Positions 29,601 through 41,600 of a DNA stretch of 64,000 nucleotides are shown in pieces. The DNA comes from Nemopilema nomurai. Taxonomy: Eukaryota; Cnidaria; Scyphozoa; Rhizostomeae; Rhizostomatidae. Under the pieces are notes generated by a model. That model was not told where the DNA came from. It saw nothing but the letters and a program-made list of their open reading frames with translations, and searched no databases. Numbering within the stretch: the stretch's first letter is position 1; the number at the start of each line of letters is the position of its first letter. A program made the translations under genes and the position numbers. The stretch is from positions 1,309,469-1,373,468 of the forward strand of contig ML133472.1 of NCBI GenBank assembly GCA_003864495.1. Reading direction: 5' to 3'.

Positions 29601-32600
29601 TACGAAGCTTCGTCGCGTGTCCACCGGAAGGTTCCCGGGCAGAACAAGGGTATTTCAATACGAGGTAGAAGCGTTGACTTACGTACGTTGGCCTGTCATG
29701 GACGGCTTGTCGTATTCAGTTAAGCTTACTGCTAAAACGACCTTGATGCATAGTCGTATATTGTGGTGAATTTTCATACAGTTCTAATGTTATTAAGCCA
29801 ATTTTTTCTCGGCAATTCTCTGAAGTTTCAGCTTCGAAAATAGTTTCATGTAGGAATTGCAGCAAAAACGTCGCGCCATGTTTTTCCATAGAAATACTCC
29901 TAGAATCCTCTTTACTGTAATCACAAAAATCTTCTAGGGGAGATCACGGGCAGAATATGATTTATGAGACCACATCCTCTTTGTTACTTTTATATTTTGT
30001 TGGTTTTTCTAAAACATTGAAAAATAATCCCACAAAAGAAATAACTCGGAAGAGTCGCTTATCTGTATTCCTCTATTTTGGCTACCAAAACGTTGTTTGA
30101 TATGAATGTATTGCGAAAAACTCTCACTGCGTGGATCGTAAACAAAAGGACCCTTGTTGTGTTCCTTAACAGCGTCATTTCGTTTGAAGGTGAGAACAAT
30201 TCCTGTACAGCTAGGTCCCTAGAAATAATAGCTGCCATGAATTGCCATTTATAAACGTGTCACTCGCTAATGTGAAGGTACTCTTGAATAGACCCTTATT
30301 CGATTGGAAACACTCGCACACAAACAATCAAGGCCAGTCAAAAACTGCCCCTCAGCTTCGCCGTTTGCAGATTCTGAAAAGGCTGTCACGTGCATGATAT
30401 AAACCTCCCTCCTTCAATTTTTTATCCGTGAGCAATTTTTCAAATCTTATGAAAATCCTCATTTCATCTTTTTCATTATATTTGTAGATCAAAAGAAGGA
30501 CGGCATTAGAAACCGCTAAAAGGACCTTTGCACGCACATCCGCTGTTAAAGATCAGAACTGACAAATAACTTCTCTGCGAGACTTAATTTACGGTATGGA
30601 CATGAAGATCCCTGTTATCAAAATTGATTTATTTGATAATTTACACGAGGATTCTGCTACGCATCCAACAGAACCAAATGAAGGTACGGAGGTTGAAGAA
30701 GATCATAACCAAGAAGGGAACGCGCTGGAACGCAGAGCCAACAGTACCAAAGAAAATGGTTCAGTTAGCAGTACCTTAGTCGAAAACAGGGGCGGATTAC
30801 CCAGTGAAGGGAGAGCTATTAAAAATCAAGGAGAAAATCGACAACAACCAAAGGCTGTTTCGAGACTTGTGAGATCGGGCATCCATTCGATAAGAATTGG
30901 GGCCTTCCAAGAAAACATGGTGTCCGAAGGAACCAAGCATGGCACAAGCGTGGACAGAAAAGCCTCCCTACCAAAACTGCACATTGTATCAAACAAGAGC
31001 AATATTGACGCAATTGTATCACTGTTGCCTAAAGATTGCTGAAAAGAGAGACTTCTTACTTGGCGACTTTACTATTTGAGAACTGTAACCGAATAAATGA
31101 ATAACAGAACACGAGTAAATAAGAATACGTAAGGACGGACTATTAACATAGGCGGGGGGTATACTAGTCCAACATTCCTCCCCACCTTTATAAGATTTGA
31201 TGTTTGACAACGTTAATACTGTCCCAGGGAATGCTCCCTTCTATTGTTCTCTGTCTCCGAATTCTCATCGGGTACCTTCGATTCTGTCCCAGGTCTTCGC
31301 GGTCGTCTGCGTTAGTGTCCGATTCGTCTGAGCTATTAAAATCCTCGTCTATAAAATTATCATTGATTTTGTCCCGAATCTCTTGAGCCACAATGTCGCT
31401 TTCAATTTGTTGTTTGTCGTCTTGTTGCGCATTCTCTGGTGTGTCTATAATCTTGGCGGGGTATAATCGATTATGATGAACGACTTGCTTTTTCCTTGTC
31501 GAATCATTTTGTATGCGAAAGTTCACTCCGTTTGCAAGCTTCTCTAAAATGGTCCAGGGGCCATTTCTTCGGGGAGCTAATTTCTGGGTTTCGCCAGTTT
31601 TGAAATACTTCCTTCTTAACCACACCTTATCTCCCTTCTGATAATTATGGAAGTTTATATTCCTATTGTACTGTCTCTGCATCTGGGTGCGATTCAAACC
31701 GAGTCTTGTCGCGACGTGGTAATATACTTCAGCGAGACGTACTTTCGTTTCTGTTGCATAGTCTGATGCTGTTGCGATATCGGTAGCTTGGGGGGTCTTA
31801 CTGCCGAGAATGAGGTCTTGTGGCAATGTTGGTTTCCTTCCAAATACTATGAAATAGGGTGTGCATTTCGTGACTGAGTTCTCACTGGTGTTTAATGCGA
31901 AAACCACTTCTGGTAGGAGGAGACGCCACTGCTTTTGAGGTAAGTCGCGATCGAGGAGCAAAGCACGTAATACCTCTCTGATGTTGCCGATGTTACGTTC
32001 AGCAAAACCATTACCTTGACTGTGGTAGGCGGAAGATCTCCTCTTTTCGATGTTGAATATTTTGCAAAGTTCATGAATCAAATTTCCATCTACGTTTGAT
32101 CCCTGATCAGACAAAAGGAAGTATGGGGATCCATGTTTAAAGATCCATGATTCTCGGAAAGCTTGACATACTGTTGTAGCATGCTGATCTTTCATGGGCA
32201 CTGCCTCTATGTATTTTGAAAAGACATCACCGATCAGGAGCATGTATTTGAAACCGCTGTCATCTGGTGGTAGTACTGCAATATCGATGGACACAAATTC
32301 CATCGGTGACTCTGGGATGTGCAACGGCAACAGGGGTGCTTTAGGCGCTTGTGTGTCACGTTTAGTGCGTTGGCATACCGAACATGTGGCGATGAATCGG
32401 TGAACGAATTGGTACATATTGGGCCAATAAAATCGGTCTTTGAGAAGCGCATATGTTTTATCAGTGCCAAAGTGGGCCATTTCATGGATAGCGAGTGTCA
32501 CAAAGCGTCTCATTGAAGCGGGCAAAATAGGTCTTCCTGACTTAGTGAGGATGTTATCTTCTACTCTTAATTGACTGGAAACTCGTTTCAAGCGTCCTTC

Positions 32601-35600
32601 CCGAATGGTATTGCCTTCAGTAATCAAACGCTTAGCAGGTCCTACTACTGGGTCGGAATTTTGTTCTGCTTCCAATTGTTCTTTGAAGTCTTTGGTAGTA
32701 TGGTTGATTGCATACACCTTATCTTCAAAAATCATATCGAAGTGATCTGTATTAGCTGTAGCTCCAGTGTCCTTGACAGCGCATCTGCTTTCACATTCAA
32801 TTTCCCGGTAGGTATTGGACTGTGTAACTGTATTCTTCAGTTCTGATAACCATCTTGCAAATTTTCCACGAGGGTCCCTCTGATTGCGTAGGTGAACTAA
32901 CGGATTATGGTCGGAGTTCAAAACAAAATCCGTTCCAGCGAGATAGACATGCCAATTTCGTACAGCTGTCAGCAGGGCAAAGGCTTCTTACTGTGGGTAG
33001 ACCATTTCTGTTGACATTTTGAAAGCGTGGTGGAAAAATAGGCCACAGGATGGATACTGTTATCATTCTGGACTTGAGAAAGTACGCCTCCTACTGCTAC
33101 GTCACTTGCATCCACTTCTACAATAAATCGTTCACCACATCGTGGAAAGGCTAGCGTGGGCTCTGAGCACAATTCGTTTTTTAGGGAAATGAAAGCTCTT
33201 TCGCAACTCGGGTCCCATTGATACACGACTTGCTCACTAGTGAGTTTATTGAGTGGCTTAGAGATTTCAGCAAAATCTTTTATGAAATTTCGATAGAATC
33301 CTGCAAGTCCTAGGAAACGCTTTAAATCTTCTTGGTTGTTGGGCGTTCAAAATCATGTATCGCGTCGGTGAGACGTTTCTGTGGTTTGATACCAGCCATG
33401 GACAATTCGTATCCTAAAAATTCCACGCTTTCTTTCGCAAATGCACATTTTGATTGCTTCAACGTGATGCCTGTGTTACGCAATCTGCTGAATACTGCTT
33501 CAATGTCCTTTAAATGCTCGTCGAAGGTTCTGCTAAAAATGGCAATATCATCCATGTACGCCAACGTTCGTTCGGCGGGTAGCCCTGAGAGACAAATGTC
33601 CATTAATCTTTGATACGATGCTCCTGCATTACATAAACCGTATGGCGTTACATTGAACTCAAACTTTCCTCGTGGGACAGAGAAAGCAGTTTTTTCTTTG
33701 TCTTCTTCTTTCAACGGCATAGACCAATAGGCTGATGCTGCATCAAGAGTTGTCCAGTAAACTGCGCCGGCCATTTTATCAATAACGTCCCTGATGTGAG
33801 GCAAAGGGTATGTGTCTTTTTTGGTCACATCATTTAACTTTCGGAAATCGCAAACAAAACGTGTTGTATTATCTTTTTTCTTAACCAAAATGATAGGACT
33901 ATTCCAGGGTGATTCAGAAGGTCTTATAATGTCATTGTCCAGCATGTCGGTGATCTGGGAATTGATTTCTGGTTCCCATGCGGTTGGTACACGGCGTGGT
34001 TTTTGATAAATGGGCATTGAGTCATCTGTAATGATTTTATGCTCTATGATTTTGTTCCTCTGAGGCTTTTTTGGATTCTGCGCAAATATGTCTTTGTAGT
34101 CAGAAATCAAGGACATTAATGTGGTTTTTTCTTCTTCGGAAAGTTGGGTACCATAGTCAAACGAGGGATTACCTTTAACTGGGCCTTGGGTGATACTTCC
34201 CGTTGCGGCAGCGTGTAATGTTCCAACTGGTTTGCGTGCAGTTAAAATAATATCTTCAGCAGAAACGTTCAACAGGCGGATCGTGAAAACACCCGCAGAA
34301 TTTGGAATCACTCGTGTTCTTGATGCGTAGATACCCGTCATCCCTGCTATTGTTGCGGGGTCAAAATCTCCTTCTAAAAATGCCGTTTTGGTATCACATT
34401 TGACCTGGATAAATTTTTCGGAACGACCGGGAATGATGGTTTTTTCAGCTACCCGAACACGTATGGGTGTTTTTATCTCAGCCCCCTGATCCAGGCTGGG
34501 CCAAGCCCACGGTTATTTGCAAAATCAAATGTCACTTGACCAAATTTCTGCAAAAAGTCTCTGCCTAATAATATGCTGACTGGCGAATGGGAATCAACAA
34601 TTTGGAACTGTTGTAGAACTGGCTTTGTTAGGCCAAAAATATTAACGTTTAGAGTTACATAACCAGTTATTTTCATGTTATTACCTGAGGCATCTGTCAG
34701 TGTTTCGCTTGAAGCATTTATCTTTACTGCGAGTTTCAAATTTTCAAGAGTTCTCGAGTCAATAATTGATACAGCTGCTCCTGAGTCAAGCAAAACGTTG
34801 CTAGAAACTCCGTCCAATTTGGCTTTTAAAACGACGGTTGACGCACCAGTGGTATTGTCCTCTAAATTCAAAATGTCGGGACCGTCTAGTCATTGGAAAT
34901 TCGAGCAGTTCTTATCCCAAGCATCATGGCCTCGCGCACCACAGGCCTGGCAGAATCTTGTTGGACATTTTCGGAACAAATGTTCTGTGCTTTGGCATGT
35001 TCTGCATCGCATTTGGCGTGGTTCCATTTTCCCATTCGAAGAAACTGGGCGGCCACGTCCTGGGGCTCTGAAATTACGGGCCCTAAAACCGCGGCCGCGG
35101 TTTCTATCAGCAAAATAATTCGTTGCGTGGTCCCCGTCGTCAGGCTTGTTGAAATGCCCTGCAATTTCTCTATCACCTTGTCAGCGATTGAATCAACAAT
35201 TGAATTCTCTTCATAGGGATTAGCTGCACCAAAGATTCCTTTGTTGTTTGAAGCATCGGACAACAATGAACGAATTCCTGCCAATTCTAAGCGCGTTGTT
35301 TCGTCTGCGATGGTTCTGATTTCCGCTTTATCAAACCTTTCTAGGGATTTCAAGGCAACTTGCATATCTGGATGCAACCCTTTAATAAAATAGTCTTTAG
35401 CAATAGCCTCCAAAGTTTTGTTATCAAATGAAGGGTATGCCAATTTGACTAATTCCAGCAGTTTATATGCATAGTTTTGCGTCGATTCTCCTACCTTTCT
35501 TGGCCTATTCGCCAATTCACTCAGTGCTTCTTCGCGGTTTCGTTTTCCCTTCTCAAATTCCTTTTCGAGTTCAGCTTTTAATTTTTCTGGATCCTTTCTA

Positions 35601-38600
35601 TCATCTGCTGAAAGTCGTAGGTAAACATCGAACGCTGGCCCTTCAAGTTTACTTGCCAACGCTTGAGCCAGCTTTTCTCCTGTGTATCCTTTCAGTGCGG
35701 CATGTATTTCTACCTTGGTTAAAAAGGCTTGAACATCGCCGTTTCCTGTGAAACACAAAACACTGCTTTTCGATGCATCCATGTCAATTCGGTTACAGTA
35801 ATGTTGCCTAAAGATTGCTGAAAAGAGAGACTTCTTACTTGGCGACTTTACTATTTGAGAACTGTAACCGAATAAATGAATAACAGAACACGAGTAAATA
35901 AGAATACGTAAGGACGGACTATTAACATAGGCGGGGGGTATACTAGTCCAACATCACCTCTTCTAATGAGACGACATCGAAACAGTAACAAACGCATGTC
36001 AGTGGACATATTACCCAGAAACGGGGCAAAAAGTCTTATTGATGTCAGCTCCTTCTCACCCACAAATTCACCGAAACCTCCACATAGAATCCATTCAAAC
36101 TGGGTTTCGGCGGAAGATCAACCCGTCTTTCAAGTTCCGCCTACCAGTATATACCAGGATGCTATTTTCCGCAATTCCCTTCGAAGACCAAGTAAATCCC
36201 TCGACATGACGAATAAGACCCGGGGTCGGCCCGATGCTCTCGGAACGACGAACGAAAAACCTTTTAGGGGAAGTCGTCCAAGATCTCGATCAATGTGCGG
36301 AACAAGTCTTCACGGCGACACATCAGACCAAGATGAAGCACCCGCCACAACCTTTAGAAAACCGAGTAAGCACTGGCGCATTGCCCGGGACTATGCAACT
36401 ACAACAAGTATCCGCCTTCCGGAACTTGTGAACGTATACCGGAAACATGAACTGAATAAGGCGACAGAATTGGGCAAAACTGTACCTGATATGGATCGGG
36501 CAGAGGGTACGCTGAACAAAGTTTTAAATAAGAATAGGAAACGAATTATAAAGAGCAAAAGTGAAGATGTTGTAGAAACCAAAGACGAGGAAGACGAAAT
36601 ATTGTACGTAAGAGACGTTCGAGCGATGTCCCTAGAGGAGAGGCTTGAGGCAGTCGAGCGCAGACACGGAATAGTTCACGAGGAAAATGCATGCGATGAT
36701 TGATAATATAAACATATGATCGATTGAGCAAAATAACCATATTGCGTGGAAAACGTTATGGACATAGGGGAAAGTGCGAGTCACGTGTTTAAACGAAACA
36801 GCCACAGCCTATCCGAAGAAAAAACTGTAGCTTAGAGTTAATCCTGCTACCATGAAAGTTTGTGACAAAAATTAAGCCCTTTCCGAAAGCCTAATTTGGT
36901 TCGTTTTTAAGTAGCAAATTTACTGACAGACCTATTGAAGTCATAAAGAAATCTCGCGTTGTATCCTTCCCGGGACATGATGAACGAAAACAGATACCAA
37001 AGGGAAGATCTGCTTTAGGGTTGTTGGTAGGCCAGTAGTGACGTAATTGAGGGACATATTTGAAGCTACATATTCAGGCACTTCTATGTTTGGTTAAGAA
37101 GAATGTCAATTTGTAATGTATATTATAAAGAAGCAAGTAAGAATTCAATAAAGTTGTCTGATGTGAAATTCTACTCGACAAGGCAAGTCCACTGTGGATG
37201 AAAGATCGACTCTGGTGCAATTGCACGTCTCTGCAATATTTTAGGACCATACTTTCATCAAAAGACGGTCAGTGAAGTTTCTTTTTACGAGAGCTCATTG
37301 ACCATCCTTAAAAAGGGGTTAGAAACTAACAGAAAGTTCAACAATGAAAGTCTCTGTAAGAAGAGGTAGTAATCGAATCTAGAAGCAAAATCGAAAACTG
37401 CATAGTATATCGCTCACTATTGATAATGAAAATTCTTGCGAAAATTGCTCATAGTTTTTCAAATAATATAACCAGTTAAGTTAAATGAGTTAAGAAATTG
37501 TATGCAGGATTTGAAAAAACCGAGGGATTTGACAATTTTATTACAAAGTGCAGACTTAATTGAAGCTGCAAAGTACAAAAGGAGCACAAATTTTATAGGT
37601 GGCTTTAAGAAATAGAGAACAAAGTTACAGGGAATATGATCGGAATACAAAGCAAAGTTTTGCTTTGAAAAACAGGGAAATAAAAGGAAATATTGTGCAT
37701 TTGGAAATTTCGTACGTGCCTTATTTCCAGACTAACAATATACACAACATTCAATGCAACAGACCAAATTTGCTCGGCATTTATTTATTGAAAAGGTATC
37801 ACTCACTTCATTCTAATGAATTTCTAAGAGGTGATAGATCTCTGAAGATGTAGAAAATCGCTTATGGGAATACGGGGCGACCTCGGAATCATGTGCTAGA
37901 ATTCTCTGCTAGAATCCCTTGCTCATTCTGGAACTAAAGAAGGCGGAGATTCATTTTGTATTGACTTCATTTGCTTCTTCAGATTGCTGAGTTACTGACT
38001 TGACAAGCCTTTTGATAAGTTCAAAATTTAAAAAGCTTGTCAAAAGATCGAAATATTCAGGCGTTTGCGCAACCACTGTTATTCATGGGCATTTCAGTGT
38101 ATTCGCCGCCCTGAACGCATCTACAGGGACCTTCGGAGAAATACTCCCTAACAAACCGCTGCGAAGGCCTCGCAGTATCCAAAAGCAGGATAACTACCAA
38201 GAGCTGACAATTTAAACAGCCATTTGTGGGTCGAAAGCACGTAAGCATTTTTGAGTTTTGAAAACTGGGGCACGTAAAATGGCAGCATTGAAACTGATAT
38301 GCAGAATCATCTGATTTACGTGCTTCATGGGATTAACAGAGTACTGAAACTTGGAAATGCTCTTACAACCTGGTAAAGAAATAAGTAATAAGAATTCGTG
38401 CCAGGCGAGCAATAAACAAATGCTCTGAAAGAAAGAAGAAGGTGCATAAACAAAGCGGGCTTTTTAATGGACTGTAGTTCGGGCCTATGAAGGATAAGCT
38501 GTAAATTGCATTACTGGAGAATTAGATATACAAAGCCTCTTCTGCGTGGCTGTGACTGCTTCAAAACCGCCTTACAGGGCATTCAAAATTGTAGAGACAT

Positions 38601-41600
38601 GTGTGGAAAGGAAACATGTGTGGAAAGAGCGGGCAGAGGAAAGGCAAATACGCCATTAGTAGGAACAATGAGTAAGCTGGCCTTTGGCAAATCCCTTGAT
38701 ATTTTTTAAAAGTGTCAAACTTCCCCGACTTCAAAATTTGACTTTATTAATTGCTTGGTTATAACATTCCTAAATTAGTGATGTCACGTCAAAAGCTTTC
38801 CCGCTATAGTAGGTAATCTTCTCCTTGAAACTTTATGAGAGCCCCATGCCCCGATAGAAGCTACTTTCATTGAAACATGGGCGCGCAAATTTACGGTTGT
38901 TAGAAAAATGAATCTATTCTAAGAGTAGCTAAAATTAACTGCTCACCAATATCCTTTGAAGAATTTTCTAAGATGATGGTGACAAAATCTTCAAGCTATA
39001 GTTTTATTAATATTACAACAAGCAAGCTAATGCTTATTTTAGGAAGAGTTTTGAGGAATGAAAGACACCAGGTCACTGGCAACTGTTTATATTTTTGTGC
39101 TCATTTCTTAAAAGTTTTATATGTAAACCTTACGTGCGCGGGGAAGATCATATTTCTAGGGGGAAGAGCGCGGTAAAAAATGATAAATAATTCTCGCCGA
39201 TTTCCTGCGCGCTCAATCAATATAATTACAGTCTTTTCTTGCATCATCCAACCCCTTCCCCCACCTCCCCCCCTGCAAGGCTTGCAGACACCCCCCAGAT
39301 GAGACAAAACGCAGTGTGATTGGTTGTCTTTAGACTTCACGAGAGAAGTTTTCAATGGATGGCCATGGACAACAACTGCAGCAACAAGGTGAAATTTCGT
39401 AATACTCACGCGATGATCCGGTGGTGTAATTGGCAAAAAATCCCTTTGCTGAACCGGAGAAGTCAGTTGTGAACGCAAGGTGAAGGCTATTACCAGTGGA
39501 CACGATTCGACCAGGGCTTGTTGTACCACAAAAGGTTCCAAGAAGAGGCGAGGTGTTGTTGCCTCCGTCGTAAACCTTGATGTTGTCGTATCTGCAGGCG
39601 GAGTGGAGTTCAAGGGCGAAATCCTGGAACACGAGTGCGATCTGCAAGCCAGAGGCAATGGCAATTGTGTACGTGCAGCTGGTTCTGTGAGGGTAGTTGT
39701 TTGGGTAGTTGGGTGACATGATGGAGCCAGTTGGAGTGGCGAGGTATCGGTCGCAACCTGAACAGAAGCGAAGCATGATCAAGCCCATCTTGCAATTAGT
39801 AACTGTGGCATGTATAAACAAACGGTAAAATGTATTTATCAAAGATCACATACCGCTGGTTTTTGGCACTGTGGTCCAGATGGCCGAAAATCCGTCTGCG
39901 GCGATGGAAACATCTGTTACGAAAGAAATAGTCAGACTTTCGCCGGACGATGTGACGGTCGGCGGCTTCCCGGTGCCACAGAATCGACCGCTGTTGGTGC
40001 TGTTATACAGAACTGGCGAAGTTTCCAACGCACCGTCTCTGAACATGACGTAATCATATCTGCAAGATGAATCCGCTTCGAGATTGAAAGTCAGAAAATG
40101 AAGTTGGACGCTGCGCCGCCTATCTGACGAGGTGATTGTCCATACGCAGCGGACACTGTGTGGATAGTTGGCTGCATCAGTTGGGCTGGAGAAGTTCCCT
40201 CCTGTGCCTGTTATTGTGCCTCCGCAGCCTTAGAACAAAGGAAAAAAACGAATTTCGTATGGGAGGGCAATCAACTGGACGTAAGGCGTTAAAAATCTCA
40301 AGCTTTGATAGTAATAAGTCAAACTTCTCAAAAGTAACAATGAAATTTCAGTCAAAGTCGATTCAATTAGGCATTCTTCCAAAACAGAGTTAACCAGATA
40401 GAATAGATTTTTACTAAACAAGTCACCCAGTTTCTTTTTAATAAGATAAAAGCTGGGTGGAGAAAAATCTTAATGAGATTGAAGTCTTAAGAGATAAAAA
40501 GGCCTAAGATGAAATGTAACTCCTAACTTAGGCCAACTATTTAATATTTATATCAAAGTAAGACGAGAGGAATTACTCTATTTGCCATCAAAACCATTAA
40601 GGCATATTGAACAAATTACGTAATACTGACAAATCTTGCATTGCACACGTGAGGTCCATGTAAGTTCACATGCCTTGCAAGCCAACAGTTAAAATCTCTC
40701 TCCTCAACCTTCTAGCCATTCTTTAAAGATAACTTGCATTCTTTTTGTTTGAATGCATTTGGCAAAGTAGGTATGCTTTTAATAATTGATTGTCAAATTA
40801 ATCACAGAAGTAGATACCAAATCCCCTTGCTCAAGAACAACCATGAATATATTTGCGAGCAAATGTCAATGAAATGGCGAGAAAGATGTAATGAAAATTC
40901 CTCAGATAGATATGTTAAGATTAAGGTATAAACAATAGACAAAGTTTCACTCACCTCCAGGAGACGACGTGTAGGTAGCACGAAATCCTCTGAAAGAGTC
41001 GGCACCGTCGGTGTTGAAGAGAATGGTGAGTTGGTTCATACTTGAGGTGATGGAAGTGGGGGGATTTGAGGAGCAGTACCGACCGAGGAAAGGAGACCTC
41101 GTGGATGGACCATTGTAGGCCGCCACGTAGTCATATACGCAGTTGGTGCTTGGCTCCACGTCGAAATTTGGGAACCTGAGGGTGATGACATTACCAGAAG
41201 GCACACGTATTGACCAGACGCACCTCTTCTTGTGGGGGTAGAAGTTGGGGAAGTAGGGTGATTGTATGGTACCAGACGGAGATGTGATATTGCCACCGCA
41301 GGCTACAGGTGAAAGAGCAGGAATCATATACTTGGTACGAAATCTGTACGACATTCAAACTGGCTTCTGGAGACATCAGAATACAATTTTCGCCAAACAG
41401 ACGGACAAAACACAAGAGTTGCAGTCATGCAACCGTATTTGTTTACGCAAGACATTCGAAACACTAGGCCAAAGTCAAGATGCAATGCTATAGGTGCATT
41501 GAATCGCTCCGTATCACGGTTGCATACTCGCTGCCTGTCTTGAGATAACGATATTCTTGACCTACCCCAGTTGTAAACCGACGCATGCATTATTGAACTT

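Larger units (their letters stand above)
31023..35953 (-). mobile_element. Ty3/Gypsy-type LTR retrotransposon, 4.93 kb, frameshifted
   Basis: Order on the minus strand: 5' LTR (35802-35953), 19-nt leader, gag, protease, reverse transcriptase, RNase H, integrase, purine tract, 3' LTR (31023-31174). Reverse transcriptase before integrase is the Ty3/Gypsy order. No envelope ORF. Both LTRs are 152 bp, TG...CA, and identical by eye. The target duplication is TCAC (31019-31022 and 35954-35957), or five bases if the last A of the LTR is counted with it. Gag and pol are interrupted by four one-base frame breaks. The self-complementary primer region resembles the Tf1/sushi group. It is inserted in the coding part of the nested plus-strand ORF. 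Confidence 0.93.
30596..36703 (+). pseudogene. Nested single-exon ORF of unknown function, split by a retrotransposon
   Basis: The left part (30596-31022) starts at ATG with an in-frame TGA 36 nt upstream. The right part (35958-36703) ends at TGA. If the element and one copy of the target duplication are left out, the two parts share one frame of 390 codons; the break falls inside codon 143. The predicted protein is hydrophilic and charged, rich in R, K, S, D and E. It has a basic SRPRSRS-like patch, a KNRKRIIKSKS cluster and an acidic-basic C-terminal helix (SLEERLEAVERRH), with no signal peptide or membrane segment. I do not recognise the family. It lies inside a cubilin-like intron on the opposite strand. 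In this haplotype the ORF runs into the LTR and stops after a few codons, so the allele is probably broken. An AATAAA signal follows at 37147. Low-complexity content leaves some doubt that it is a real gene, but the length and intact frame across the insertion support it. Confidence 0.65.

Noticed and set aside
31023..35953. A Ty1/Copia or BEL assignment for the LTR element
   Set aside because: Reverse transcriptase precedes integrase, and the YMDD region, RNase H and GPY/F-like end are of Ty3/Gypsy type.
38268..38380. A minus-strand stretch starting after a TTTACCAG acceptor with GCKSISKFQYS, like a CUB exon start
   Set aside because: It has no second cysteine with tryptophan, no SPNYP motif and no matching second half; CUB5 and CUB6 already join in phase. 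At best a decayed remnant.
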